From Selenomonadaceae bacterium (GTDB lineage Bacteria; Bacillota; Negativicutes; Selenomonadales; Selenomonadaceae), in contig JAFWWC010000029.1 in NCBI GenBank assembly GCA_017518105.1, positions 59,535 to 123,534 on the forward strand: DNA of 64,000 nt, read 5' to 3'. Positions 34,393 to 43,255 of the stretch are shown in pieces (the first letter of the stretch is position 1; every line of letters begins with the position of its first letter). Position numbers and translations under genes: made by a program. Under the pieces are notes generated by a model. It searched no databases. It had not been told where the DNA came from and saw only the letters and a list, made by a program, of their open reading frames with translations.

Positions 34393-34432
34393 TTTTGAAG
34401 TTCTGAAGGGCAAATTCTCATAAATGATAATT

Positions 34433-36244
34433 TTACGATTGGAGCCAGAGAGATTGATAACGTTCCATTTGTTGCAGGGCGAAATTCATCACAGCCGCCG
34501 CGACCTCGGTATTTTTGCGAATCGCCTCAATCAGCACGTCACGCGGAATCAGTAGCAGGTCGACTTGTTCGGTTAAGACTTCGGCGGAAAGTGTGAGCCG
34601 TTGCTTGTCCAGAAGGTTTGCGGGATTGACGAAAGAATTTTTCCCGACGACATCAAGCGGATTATACCAGCCGTCGCCAGTATCCACGTTGCGAACGAGC
34701 TTGCCAGCCACCACGAAGATAAAATCTTCCTTGAGCATGTCGCCGGAAATCCTATCGCCCTCGTAGCGCGTGATAAGTTCAGCATTGCCCTCGAACAGTC
34801 CGATTGTCCCTTCGTAGCGTCCTTGCAAAATTGGTAGCTGTGATAGGAAGTCGCGAATCCTTTTGCGCTCGTCGGTAGGCTTTTGAACGTCAGAAAGGAT
34901 TTGAATTCGTTTGGCGAGGCTTTCACGGAACACGGGATACTTTGCATTCCAATCCGTGAGCACTTGCTTAAGGACGGCTTCATAAATTGAGCAAAGACGT
35001 TCAACGCCCGACTTCATGAAGTGCCGCTCGTCGTAAAGGAATGTAATCGACAAATTTTTTTCGGAGTAGCGGAAGTAAACGCCTAACTTCATGCCTTGCG
35101 CGTCCCAAGAGTTACGGGAAATGATTTTGCCTTGCGACGTGGCGGGCGTCTCGACGTAATTAAGTTCGCTAGATTGAAATTCTTTAAAGCTGAGGAAGTG
35201 CCCAAAGTATTTTCTGCCAGTCAAGCCCTCAAGAGTTGTCCAATCGACGCAACTATACGGTTGAGAGATGACGAGTTGCCGAAATTGCCCGCGAACGATT
35301 TGTTCAACGGTCAAATTGTTGCTACTGGTTAGGCGAACGGGAATGACATTGAGTGACGAGCCGCCAGCAGAAATAATTTGGCAGAAAAGGGAATCATTGC
35401 GCCCGTTGACGTGTTGCAACATGAAACCCCACGCACTTTGCAAAATCGCAGTGAGCATGACGCGGTTTGATTGAGCGTGCCAGCGCAAATCGGAGAGAAT
35501 ATCGGCGGGAATATTCATATGCAAAGCCCTTTGACGATATGCGCCCAATCCGTCGCGTTCATAGGGCAATCTATCGGGCGGCGGAGCTTTGTCGAGGACT
35601 TTAGCCCAATAATCGCGGATTGCGTCCTGATTCTTCGGCGGCAAGTCGTCTTGAGGCTTCTCCGTCTTGAATTCGTCTGTAATTTCCAAGACATCGGAAA
35701 AAAACTTCTCGGCAACGAAATTCTCGGCGATTAATTGAGGAAAAGTCACGAGCACGGCGAATTCACTCGGACTCGTCTTGTAAACCGCGAATCTAATCAA
35801 CGGGTCGTGCCTAAAGTCGCAATCTCGGCGCATATCGGCTTCCAAAATCTTTCTGAACTCGTCATCAAGCTCATCGGCGTCTGATTGAGTAAGATTTCGG
35901 AAGATGACTTCGGGTTTAACGGTCGTGGCGGCGCGGATAACTTTAATCGTGCGCGTGCCGACGTTGCAGAAGTTTGCGCGAAGGTTTTCGTTGTGATTCA
36001 TTAACCGAGCAACCGCCATATTAAATTTCATCGGGCTGACGGTGCCGCGAACCTTATAAAGCGTCTGAACGAAGAAATGCGGCGACACAAAGTTCTTTTC
36101 CGTGAAGAATTTCTTTTCTTGGGCGTCCAAATCCTTAATCGCTTCGAGTTTGCGAGGATTATAGCCGACGATCTCCATTTGACGCCCATAAACGCTTTCC
36201 AAAATATTTTTTTCAGCGGTCGTGAGTTCCAAAATCGTTTCCAT
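34433..36244 (-). CDS. NRPS-type condensation domain fused to a cyclic-nucleotide-binding-like domain
   Basis: Residues ~1-440 follow the condensation/acyltransferase fold of non-ribosomal peptide synthetases (TLYKVRGTVSPMKFNMAVARLM, DYWAKVLDKAPPPDRLP, LTAILQSAWGFMLQHVNG). The catalytic HHXXXDG is replaced by FPQLIAENF, so normal condensation activity is doubtful. Residues ~455-600 resemble a CRP-type cNMP domain (LPILQGRYEGTIGLFEGNAELITR, FIFVVAGKLVRNVDTG, YNPLDVVGKNSF), but the phosphate-binding cassette arginine is not evident. No adenylation or carrier domain is present. 603 aa; ATG 36244 is 7 bases after AGGAG. It may be a sensor or regulator rather than a synthetase. Confidence 0.65.
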   Translation of the reverse strand: METILELTTAEKNILESVYGRQMEIVGYNPRKLEAIKDLDAQEKKFFTEKNFVSPHFFVQTLYKVRGTVSPMKFNMAVARLMNHNENLRANFCNVGTRTIKVIRAATTVKPEVIFRNLTQSDADELDDEFRKILEADMRRDCDFRHDPLIRFAVYKTSPSEFAVLVTFPQLIAENFVAEKFFSDVLEITDEFKTEKPQDDLPPKNQDAIRDYWAKVLDKAPPPDRLPYERDGLGAYRQRALHMNIPADILSDLRWHAQSNRVMLTAILQSAWGFMLQHVNGRNDSLFCQIISAGGSSLNVIPVRLTSSNNLTVEQIVRGQFRQLVISQPYSCVDWTTLEGLTGRKYFGHFLSFKEFQSSELNYVETPATSQGKIISRNSWDAQGMKLGVYFRYSEKNLSITFLYDERHFMKSGVERLCSIYEAVLKQVLTDWNAKYPVFRESLAKRIQILSDVQKPTDERKRIRDFLSQLPILQGRYEGTIGLFEGNAELITRYEGDRISGDMLKEDFIFVVAGKLVRNVDTGDGWYNPLDVVGKNSFVNPANLLDKQRLTLSAEVLTEQVDLLLIPRDVLIEAIRKNTEVAAAVMNFALQQMERYQSLWLQS

Positions 36245-36307
36245 ATCAATTCTCCTATGCAAAATGATTCTTGCACATGATAACATACCCGCAAGCGATT
36301 TTCACGG

Positions 36308-36336
36308 TTGCTTTTAGAAAATTTTTTTGCTATCTT
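36308..36336 (+). promoter_or_regulatory. Promoter for the phosphatase-arg operon
   Basis: TTGCTT, 17-base spacer, TATCTT, 27 bases before the phosphatase start. Confidence 0.6.
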
Positions 36337-36363
36337 AGTTCAAAACGTCGAGGAGCGGATAAT

Positions 36364-36975
36364 ATGTTGAGGATTTTTTTAATCAGGCACGGCGAGACGG
36401 AATGGAATAAACAAAATCGCTTGCAGGGCAACTCGAACATTCATTTATCGCCCGAAGGCTATCATCAAGCGATAACTTTGGCTGACCACCCGCCTTTCCA
36501 GCACATCGACGCGATTTATTCTAGTGATTTGTCGCGGGCAATCGAGACGGCGGGAGTTATAGCGGAAAGATTCAATCTGGGCGTAAAATTGATGCCGGAG
36601 CTGCGCGAAACGAATTTTGGCGACTGGGAAGGGCGCGAGATAAGCGAATTGGCAATGGAATCGCCTAAAGCCTTCGGAAAGTTCTTCACAGACCCGGAAA
36701 GATGCCATCCGCCGCACGGAGAAACTTTTTTGGAGTGTCAAGCCCGTGTGATGATTGGAATTCGGGAAATCATCGCGAATCACGAAAATCAGAACGTTGT
36801 AGTTGTTTCACACGGCGCGGCAATTCGATTGATACTCGGTGCGGCTTTGGATATGCCGATTCACAAAATGTGGGCGATTGGGCAATTCAACATGGCGTTA
36901 AACATTTTGCGCGTCGACGACGGGGAATTTACAGTTGAACTGATGAACAGCACCGAACACCTACGCCGCCATTGA
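36364..36975 (+). CDS. Histidine phosphatase family protein
   Basis: A 2,3-bisphosphoglycerate mutase-like phosphatase. The phosphohistidine motif LIRHGETEWN is at the N-terminus (His-9 predicted), with SSDLSRAIETA, the ELRETNFGDWEG segment and the second histidine in VVVSHGAAIRLIL. 203 aa is typical of CobC (alpha-ribazole phosphatase) and GpmB-like enzymes. Cobalamin genes nearby make CobC possible, but it heads a different operon, so no symbol is given. ATG 36364 follows GAGGAG; earlier in-frame starts overlap the promoter. Confidence 0.88.
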   Translation: MLRIFLIRHGETEWNKQNRLQGNSNIHLSPEGYHQAITLADHPPFQHIDAIYSSDLSRAIETAGVIAERFNLGVKLMPELRETNFGDWEGREISELAMESPKAFGKFFTDPERCHPPHGETFLECQARVMIGIREIIANHENQNVVVVSHGAAIRLILGAALDMPIHKMWAIGQFNMALNILRVDDGEFTVELMNSTEHLRRH

Positions 36976-36987
36976 GGAGGGCTTGGC

Positions 36988-37311
36988 ATGAAAAAATTTA
37001 TCGCGCTAGTCGTCGTGCTATGCGCCGTGATGATTACGTCTTCGGCGTCGGCGGCTAAAGGTATCGTCGTGTTTTATGGCGAACGCTCGAACAAGATTAT
37101 CATCAAGACGGACAGCGGACACTACACTTGCGGCGAGGTTTCCGGCTTGCCATTTCGATTGAGGCACGGCGATGAGGTTGCGGGCGAATTGGAAAGCACT
37201 GGTCGCCATGAACTGTACAACATCACCGAGGACGAAAGCTTTTACGTTTGGATTAGCGATTATTGGCTGAGCAAGGAACGGGCTTTTGATTGGCTCGAAC
37301 GGAATTCTTAA
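36988..37311 (+). CDS. Small exported protein of unknown function
   Basis: 107 aa with a clear Sec signal peptide (MKKFIALVVVLCAVMITSSASA, cut after ASA) and an ~85-residue mature part predicted to be beta-rich (GIVVFYGERSNKIIIKTD, FRLRHGDEVAGELES). A single cysteine follows the signal region. No family recognised. The signal peptide is almost identical in DNA and protein to that of the next gene, while the mature parts are unrelated. GAGG lies upstream. Confidence 0.75.
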   Translation: MKKFIALVVVLCAVMITSSASAAKGIVVFYGERSNKIIIKTDSGHYTCGEVSGLPFRLRHGDEVAGELESTGRHELYNITEDESFYVWISDYWLSKERAFDWLERNS

Positions 37312-37324
37312 GGAGGCTTTTGTC

Positions 37325-37915
37325 ATGAAAAAATTTATCGCGCTGATTGTCATGCTCTGCACAGTGATGATTTCGTCGCCCGCCTCGGCAACTTTAATAG
37401 ATGACTATTTCCACGCAACGAACAATCAGATTCTTTGCATGAAATGGAGTGACTTAACGTGGTCTCAGGAGGCTGAGCAGAGAAGACAAAAAGCTGAACA
37501 ACGACGACTCAAAGAGGAAGAGGCTCGTCGAAATGAATTTTATCAGCTCATTTTTACTGTAACGTTGGCGATTGGAATCATTGCAGTATTTTTGAGGTAT
37601 CAGTACAACAAAAATCGTCAAATTTCGTTCATGGCGTGCTTTTCAAGCTTTGCTAATCAAAAGAATTTCTGGGCTTTAATTTTCTGCGTCGTTAGTCTCG
37701 TAATGTGTCTCTTCTATGTTCCGTATAATCTCGTAAAGCCAAGCAACCCAGAGATAGTTTTTAAAACGTCACACGCCACGATATTTGAAGTACCGGAAGA
37801 TTTTAATCCTAGAGTTACGAAAATCGACTATCAATCAATCGCATTTCGTGAATTTCTAATTTTAATTGGTTGTTGCGCAGGCTATGCAGTTTCAACCGTT
37901 ATGAAGAAAAAATAA
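37325..37915 (+). CDS. Signal-peptide-bearing membrane protein of unknown function
   Basis: 196 aa. It starts with the same signal sequence type as its neighbour (MKKFIALIVMLCTVMIS), then a charged helical stretch rich in Q, E and R (AEQRRQKAEQRRLKEEEARR), two transmembrane segments (~75-95 and ~118-138), an external loop and a last hydrophobic helix (LILIGCCAGYAVSTV). ATG 37325 follows AAGGAGG. Codon use is AT-richer than in argC. No family recognised; its position before argC is probably incidental. Confidence 0.7.
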   Translation: MKKFIALIVMLCTVMISSPASATLIDDYFHATNNQILCMKWSDLTWSQEAEQRRQKAEQRRLKEEEARRNEFYQLIFTVTLAIGIIAVFLRYQYNKNRQISFMACFSSFANQKNFWALIFCVVSLVMCLFYVPYNLVKPSNPEIVFKTSHATIFEVPEDFNPRVTKIDYQSIAFREFLILIGCCAGYAVSTVMKKK

Positions 37916-37934
37916 TCTTGGGGAGGCAAAGTAA

Positions 37935-38972
37935 TTGGTTAAGGTAAGTGTAATCGGGGCGACGGGCTACGCGGGGGCGGAGTTGCTTGCGATACTCAAT
38001 CGGCACCCGCAAACGCAACTGGCGCACATAACGTCCGAAAGTCATACGGGCAAGAAAATCTCGGAACTGTATCCGCACCTTCGCGGCATATGCGATTTGA
38101 CGTTAGAATCACTCGCGGACATTGAGGCAATCGGCAAGGACAGCGACTTCATCTTTATAGCCCTGCCGCACGGACACGCAATGGACGTTGGATTAAAGCT
38201 TGAGGCGTTGCCCATCAGGATTATCGACCTGGGCGCGGATTATCGGTTCAGCGACACCGACATTTACGAGGCATGGTACAACGTGCCGCACAAGCACAAA
38301 GACGCTAAGAGGGTTTACGGGCTGGCGGAGATTTACCGCAACGAAATCCGCGACGCAAAGATTATCGGCAATGCTGGCTGTTTCACGACGGCTTCAATCC
38401 TCGCGCTGGCTCCTCTGGTCAAGCATCATCTAATCGACAGCAACTCAATCATCGTGGACGCGGCGTCGGGCGTTTCGGGCGCGGGTAGAGGTCTTAAGCT
38501 CGGCAATCACTTCCCCGAACTCTACGACAACTTCAAGGCTTATAACGTGGCTCATCATCGTCACACGCCAGAGATTGAACAGGCTCTTAAAGACCTAAGC
38601 GGAGAGGAGACTATCATTAACTTCACGCCGCACTTAGTGCCAATGTCCCGCGGAATTCTGGCGACGTGCTACGCTCAGATTAAAGAGAACGTTTCAGCGG
38701 AGATGATTGACGCCGCGTTTCAGAAGATGTTCGGCGCAGAAAAGTTTATCCGACTGCTCGGACGCGGCGCATACCCCGAAACTAAATTCGTTCGCGGCTC
38801 CAATTACTGCGACCTAGGCTGGCACATTGACGAGCGGACGCAACGTGTTATAATTCTCTCCGCGATTGACAACCTAGTTAAGGGCGCGGCGGGGCAAGCC
38901 GTCCAGAACTTCAACATAGCGGCGGGCTTCTATGAAGGCGTTGCCCTAGACGTTGTACCACTCTATCCCTAA
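37935..38972 (+). CDS. argC: N-acetyl-gamma-glutamyl-phosphate reductase
   Basis: Third step of arginine synthesis, NADPH-dependent. The Rossmann start VIGATGYAGAELLAIL, the catalytic cysteine in GNAGCFTTAS (near residue 149) and HRHTPEIEQ are diagnostic. 345 aa is standard. TTG 37935 follows GGGGAGG. Directly after its stop lies AAGGAGGC, evidently the original ribosome binding site of argJ, now separated from argJ by a 416-base insertion. Confidence 0.96.
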   Translation: MVKVSVIGATGYAGAELLAILNRHPQTQLAHITSESHTGKKISELYPHLRGICDLTLESLADIEAIGKDSDFIFIALPHGHAMDVGLKLEALPIRIIDLGADYRFSDTDIYEAWYNVPHKHKDAKRVYGLAEIYRNEIRDAKIIGNAGCFTTASILALAPLVKHHLIDSNSIIVDAASGVSGAGRGLKLGNHFPELYDNFKAYNVAHHRHTPEIEQALKDLSGEETIINFTPHLVPMSRGILATCYAQIKENVSAEMIDAAFQKMFGAEKFIRLLGRGAYPETKFVRGSNYCDLGWHIDERTQRVIILSAIDNLVKGAAGQAVQNFNIAAGFYEGVALDVVPLYP

Positions 38973-38985
38973 GGAGGCTTTTAAC

Positions 38986-39401
38986 AGCTGAAGAAAAGTT
39001 ATAAAAAGAAGGTGATAGGATTAAAAGCCTTGTCAGGTGGCAAGGTCGGTGCTTCAAGTAGTAGTTCATAAGATGTCGCTGCGGTCAATTAAGTTGACGA
39101 GAACGGGAACTGCCACCGTGACCCCGTGTAAATCGAGCGAGAACCAAGCAATGACAATTTGCACATTGGACAGTAAGACTTTTTGCTAAATATCATGAAA
39201 GGACAAAATGTTGCTGGTATTGCAAGTCAGTCACCTAAAAGACGCTTGCAATATGTACCCGTTCGTTAGCGGGGAATTTACGCCTGTGGAGAGTTACAGC
39301 AAACGTTAGTAGCCTGTCAGCAATGACGGCAAAAGCGGATTCGTTGAAGCAGGAATGAAACTTAAGCGAAAGATTTGTAAGTTTTCAGTAACGGCAAAAA
39401 T
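38986..39401 (+). mobile_element. Structured insertion, probable IS605/omega-RNA-type remnant, between argC and argJ
   Basis: This 416-base stretch has no intact gene. Its 5' half folds strongly: GGTGGCA (39036-39042) pairs with TGCCACC (39111-39117), enclosing GTCAA-TTAAG-TTGAC, and the context resembles my recollection of HEARO/IscB omega RNAs. Its 3' half has a 9-bp hairpin (TATTGCAAG with CTTGCAATA) and short frames reading SGEFTPVES, LKQE and VEAGMK, which recall C-terminal tails of TnpB where its omega RNA lies. It sits exactly between a ribosome binding site and the argJ ATG. The class is tentative; the insertion is well supported. Confidence 0.5.
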
Positions 39402-40613
39402 ATGTTCAGCGATAAACACAAGGCGGCGGGCGTCTGTTATCCTCAAGGTTTCACGGCGGCGGGTGTTCGCGCAGGTATCAAGAAGAATGGCAATCTCGAC
39501 GTGGCTGTTATCTACACGCAAAAGGAAGCGGCGGTTGCGGGTGTCTTCACGAAAAATTTAGTTGCGGCAGCTCCGGTTCATTTAAGCAAAATCGTCGTCG
39601 GCACGGGCACGGCTCATGCGGTCGTTGCCAATGCGGGTTGTGCTAATGCTTGCACGGGCGAACAGGGAATCCGCGACGCCGAGGCAATGGCGACCATTAC
39701 CGCAAACGAACTCAGCTGCCGTCAAGATGATGTTATCGTCGCGTCCACGGGGCTTATCGGCTCCAATATCCCAATGGACAAGATGACTTCTGGCATTAAA
39801 GACGCCGTTAAGAATCTGTCCCGCGAAGGCTCCGTTAATGCCGGCAACGCAATCATCACGACGGACACCTACTCTAAGGCGTGCGCGACTGAAGTTACGA
39901 TTGGCGGCGTGGAAGTTCGTTTCGGAGCAATCGCTAAAGGTTCGGGCATGATTCGACCCGATATGGCGACGATGCTTTGCTTTATCACCACCGACGCCGA
40001 CATTGACCAGAAACTTTTACAGGAGGCTTTGCGCGACGCTACAGAGGTTAGCTTTAATTGCATGACGGTTGATGGCGACATGAGCACCAATGATTCAGTC
40101 GTCGTCTTGGCGAATGGCGCGGCGGGCAATAAAAAAATCGTCGACAAGAGCGCGGACTACCAGACATTCTACGAGACGCTGAAGACGATTTGCATTGAGC
40201 TTGCCAAACGCATTGCCGCTGATGGCGAGGGCGCGTCTAAGTTCCTTACGATTAACGTAACGGGCGCGGAAAGTTTCGCGGACGCTAAAAAGGTCGGAAT
40301 GAGCGTTGCCAATTCTTTCCTAGTGAAAACAGCGTTATTTGGTCAAGATCCAAATTGGGGACGGACTATTTGTGCAGTCGGCTATTCGGGCGTTAAACTC
40401 GTTCCAGAAAAAATTTCTATCAAATTCGGCGACATTCTAACCTATGCTCAAGGTTGCGGCGTAAAATTCGACGTTGAGGCAATGAAAAAAGTTTTGGCGG
40501 CGCATGACGTTACCATCGATATTGATTTAAATCTCGGAAATGACTCGGCAACGGTTTGGTCTTGTGATACCAATTATGCGAGCGTCAAGCTCAACGCGGA
40601 CTACACCACGTAA
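39402..40613 (+). CDS. argJ: Bifunctional ornithine acetyltransferase / N-acetylglutamate synthase
   Basis: Recycles the acetyl group between N-acetylornithine and glutamate in arginine synthesis. The self-cleavage site is in GMIRPDMATMLCF (the threonine before M-L-C is the nucleophile). The N-terminus YPQGFTAAGVRAGIKKNG and the C-terminal QDPNWGRTICAVGYSG are typical. 403 aa. ATG 39402 fits family alignments, but no good Shine-Dalgarno lies before it, because the original one appears to be 416 bases upstream across the insertion. Expression may therefore be weak or depend on RNA structure. argB, argD and argF are not in the window. Confidence 0.96.
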   Translation: MFSDKHKAAGVCYPQGFTAAGVRAGIKKNGNLDVAVIYTQKEAAVAGVFTKNLVAAAPVHLSKIVVGTGTAHAVVANAGCANACTGEQGIRDAEAMATITANELSCRQDDVIVASTGLIGSNIPMDKMTSGIKDAVKNLSREGSVNAGNAIITTDTYSKACATEVTIGGVEVRFGAIAKGSGMIRPDMATMLCFITTDADIDQKLLQEALRDATEVSFNCMTVDGDMSTNDSVVVLANGAAGNKKIVDKSADYQTFYETLKTICIELAKRIAADGEGASKFLTINVTGAESFADAKKVGMSVANSFLVKTALFGQDPNWGRTICAVGYSGVKLVPEKISIKFGDILTYAQGCGVKFDVEAMKKVLAAHDVTIDIDLNLGNDSATVWSCDTNYASVKLNADYTT

Positions 40614-40640
40614 TAAATTATAATTCAGAGGATAAAGGGC

Positions 40641-41657
40641 ATGGCTAAGAAGATTATCGGCATTTACATGATTACCTGCCTAGCGAACAGCAAAAGGTAC
40701 ATCGGGCAGAGTATCGACATCAAGCGGCGATTTTCTCAGCATAGACGCAAGCCGTCCAATCAAATGCTGGCGGATTTTGAACAATACGGATTGGACGCTT
40801 TCAAGTTTGAAATCCTCGAAGAGTGCGCCGCTAATGAACTCGACAAAAAAGAAACGGCTTACATGAACGAGCTACAGCCCGAATACAACATAAGGTCTGA
40901 AGGTCACGGCATATCCGATGAGGCTCGCGAAAAGATGCGTAAATTTCAAACGGGAAAGAAACGCCCCGAGATAAGCCGTCAAGTCAAATGCGTTGAGACT
41001 GGCGAGGTATTTGAAAGTATTACTGCCGCCGCTAAATGGTGCAACGTTCTCGCCTCTAATCTTGGTGTGTTGCTCAAGGGCAAAGGACGGACGGCGGGCG
41101 GCTATCATTGGATTTACGCTGACGAGGACGAGGAGGCGGCTCTAGAAAGAATTCGCCAAATGCCCGAAGGGCGGCAACGTACAGAAGAATCTAAAGAAAA
41201 ACAACGTAAAGCCATGACTGGCAGGAAGCATACGCCTGAACACAGCGAAAAAATCCGCCAATCTCATATCGGGCAGGGTTGGAAGCCTTCGACTTATGAA
41301 AAGCGTTGTCGAAAAGTTCTCTGCATCGAGACTGGCGAAACCTTTCCAAGCATAAAAGCCGCCGCTGAATTTTATAACTTGAAACGCCCTAACATATCAG
41401 CTGTATTAAGCGGTGTTAATAACATTTGCGGCGGATTTCATTGGCAATACGTCGACGGTCAGCCGCCTCATCATTCTTCCGAAGAAAAGGAACCTGTTTC
41501 ACCAAAATTGATTCGTTGCGTTGAGACGCAAGAAGTCTTTCAAACCTTAGTCAAAGCGTCCACTCAATTTAATATCTCTACTGCCGCAATAAGTCATGTT
41601 CTCTACGGGCGAGCAAAAACGGCTGGCGGCTACCATTGGGAATTCTTCACGGCTTAA
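40641..41657 (+). CDS. Free-standing GIY-YIG homing-type endonuclease with NUMOD repeats
   Basis: The N-terminal GIY-YIG nuclease (residues ~6-95) reads GIYMITCLANSKRYIGQS, with the catalytic arginine in KRRFSQHRR and the metal glutamate in ETAYMNELQPEYN. It is followed by NUMOD3-type motifs (SDEAREKMRKFQTGKKRPE, KHTPEHSEKIRQSHIG) and three NUMOD1-like DNA-binding repeats of the form CVETGEVFESITAAAKW...GGYHW. 338 aa. This is the layout of phage and intron homing endonucleases, here apparently outside an intron but close to the argC-argJ insertion. It has its own terminator. Probably selfish DNA. Confidence 0.88.
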   Translation: MAKKIIGIYMITCLANSKRYIGQSIDIKRRFSQHRRKPSNQMLADFEQYGLDAFKFEILEECAANELDKKETAYMNELQPEYNIRSEGHGISDEAREKMRKFQTGKKRPEISRQVKCVETGEVFESITAAAKWCNVLASNLGVLLKGKGRTAGGYHWIYADEDEEAALERIRQMPEGRQRTEESKEKQRKAMTGRKHTPEHSEKIRQSHIGQGWKPSTYEKRCRKVLCIETGETFPSIKAAAEFYNLKRPNISAVLSGVNNICGGFHWQYVDGQPPHHSSEEKEPVSPKLIRCVETQEVFQTLVKASTQFNISTAAISHVLYGRAKTAGGYHWEFFTA

Positions 41658-41665
41658 GAAGTTTT

Positions 41666-41696
41666 ATCCTCTGCAATGACGCGGAGGATTTTTTTG
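41666..41696 (+). terminator. Intrinsic terminator after the GIY-YIG gene
   Basis: ATCCTCTGC pairs with GCGGAGGAT (9 bp, one G-T pair), followed by T6. Confidence 0.85.
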
Positions 41697-41722
41697 TTAT
41701 AATCGGCGCGAGGTGATGATTT

Positions 41723-43207
41723 ATGGGAAGAAGTTTTTCCATTCCGATTTCACGGCGAGACCTATTTAAGTTGGCGGGCGTGACGGCGGCGGGCGTCGTC
41801 CTTAGCGGCGGCTCAAGTCACGTCGACGCGGCGGAAAATATTTCGGGCGATACGATTAAATACGCTGATAAAAAAATTCCAGTGCTCGGCTCGGTGGACG
41901 TGTGCATTTGCGGCGGAGGACCGGCTGGCACGGCGGCGGCGGTAAATGCGGCTCGCAACGGCGTCAGCGTCGGTCTGATTGAACGCGGCATTGCTCTGGG
42001 CGGATTGGGCGTCCTCGGTTGCGTCTATCCCTTCATGGACACGCACGCCCCCGACTCCGACACGCCTTATCTTGCCGAAGTCAAAGAACGTCTTCGCGGC
42101 TATGGCATTGAACCTTTCGACGGCGTCACGGGTCAGACGTGGCACAATCCCGAAACCTTAGCTTTAATTCATGATGAGATGTGCGCCGAGGCGGGCGTCA
42201 ACATTCTTTATCAAGCTGTCTTGGTCGACGCACTCAAGAGCGGCAATGAAATCACGGCGGCAATCGTCCAGACAATCGCGGGGCTTGCGGCGGTTAAGGC
42301 TAAAACTTTCATTGACGCGACGGGCGACGCTTATCTTGCTCGCAATGTGGGCGTCGACTATGAACGCGGCTACGAGAAGACCGGCAACAATCAGCCGCTG
42401 AGTTTCCGCTTTGAGATGGGCGGCATTGACACCGAACGCCTTTATCAATACGTGGCGATTGAACTCAAAGAGGACTGGTGCAAGTCGAAGCTCCCGTACT
42501 TCGAGATAGCCGAGGCAATGCACCGCAAGCAACGTTATAAGTTGGAAGAGTTCATGGCTCGCGGCGTCGAAAGCGGCGAACTCACTCAAGACGAGGCGGA
42601 GTACATGCAAGCCTATACAATCATCGGCAAGAACGGCGTGATGAGCATGAACTGTCCGGAAATCCCCGTTAAGTTCAGCGCGACCGACCCCGTCAGCTAC
42701 AGCAAGGCAGTTACCTTCGGACGCAAGATGATGAGAAATATTGCCCGCTACCTTGTCAAGCACTTGCCCGGCTTCGAGAAGGCTTTTATCAGCCGGGAAG
42801 CCGTCATGCTCGGTGCCCGCGAGTCGTGGCGCATTAAAGGCAAGTATTACATGGTCGAGGACGACTATCACAACCAAAGCCGCTTCCCTGATGCCGTCTG
42901 TCGCACAGCGTGGTTTATCGACGCGCACGGCGAGAAGGTCTCGGAAAAACTTCCGGCGGGCGGCTTTTATGAAATTCCCTATCGCGCCCTCGTCACGGAT
43001 AAAATTTCTAATCTCATCGTCGCGGGTCGGTGTATCAGCGCAAGCTTTATCCTGCAGGCGTCGATGAGGATTCAGCCCACGTGCATTAGCATTGGAGAGG
43101 CGGCGGGCATTGCGGCGGCTTACGGTCTGCAAAATCGCATTGACGCCAATGAAATTGATTGGGCGACCATTCCAGCGTTCAAGCGCAGTTACGTCAGCCA
43201 AGGCTAA
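41723..43207 (+). CDS. Tat-exported FAD-dependent oxidoreductase
   Basis: The twin-arginine signal SRRDLFKLAGVTAAGVVL indicates export of a folded, cofactor-loaded protein. The FAD-binding loop CICGGGPAGTAAAVNAARNG (near residue 60), the second nucleotide contact LIERG and a C-terminal NLIVAGRCISAS segment place it in the FAD_oxidored (PF12831-like) family. 494 aa. The substrate is unknown; Selenomonads encode many periplasmic flavoproteins used as respiratory reductases. A TATAAT lies at 41698, but I see no good -35. Its own terminator follows. Confidence 0.85.
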   Translation: MGRSFSIPISRRDLFKLAGVTAAGVVLSGGSSHVDAAENISGDTIKYADKKIPVLGSVDVCICGGGPAGTAAAVNAARNGVSVGLIERGIALGGLGVLGCVYPFMDTHAPDSDTPYLAEVKERLRGYGIEPFDGVTGQTWHNPETLALIHDEMCAEAGVNILYQAVLVDALKSGNEITAAIVQTIAGLAAVKAKTFIDATGDAYLARNVGVDYERGYEKTGNNQPLSFRFEMGGIDTERLYQYVAIELKEDWCKSKLPYFEIAEAMHRKQRYKLEEFMARGVESGELTQDEAEYMQAYTIIGKNGVMSMNCPEIPVKFSATDPVSYSKAVTFGRKMMRNIARYLVKHLPGFEKAFISREAVMLGARESWRIKGKYYMVEDDYHNQSRFPDAVCRTAWFIDAHGEKVSEKLPAGGFYEIPYRALVTDKISNLIVAGRCISASFILQASMRIQPTCISIGEAAGIAAAYGLQNRIDANEIDWATIPAFKRSYVSQG

Positions 43208-43224
43208 GCGGAAAAAATTTTTAG

Positions 43225-43255
43225 TCTCGTCGACAATGCGGCGGGATTTTTTTTG
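43225..43255 (+). terminator. Intrinsic terminator after the flavoprotein gene
   Basis: TCTCGTCG pairs with CGGCGGGA (8 bp with G-T pairs) across ACAATG, followed by T8. Confidence 0.7.

Noticed and set aside
34114..34413. Open frame on the minus strand with a periodic FKxxFxAxK peptide
   Set aside because: It is a translation of the 20-base and 90-base repeats. The same kind of frame appears at 48641-48851, with no start signals.
38986..39401. Group II or group I intron
   Set aside because: I could not find a domain V hairpin, a GUGYG start or group I core sequences, so splicing is not supported. The IS605/omega-RNA reading fits better but remains tentative.
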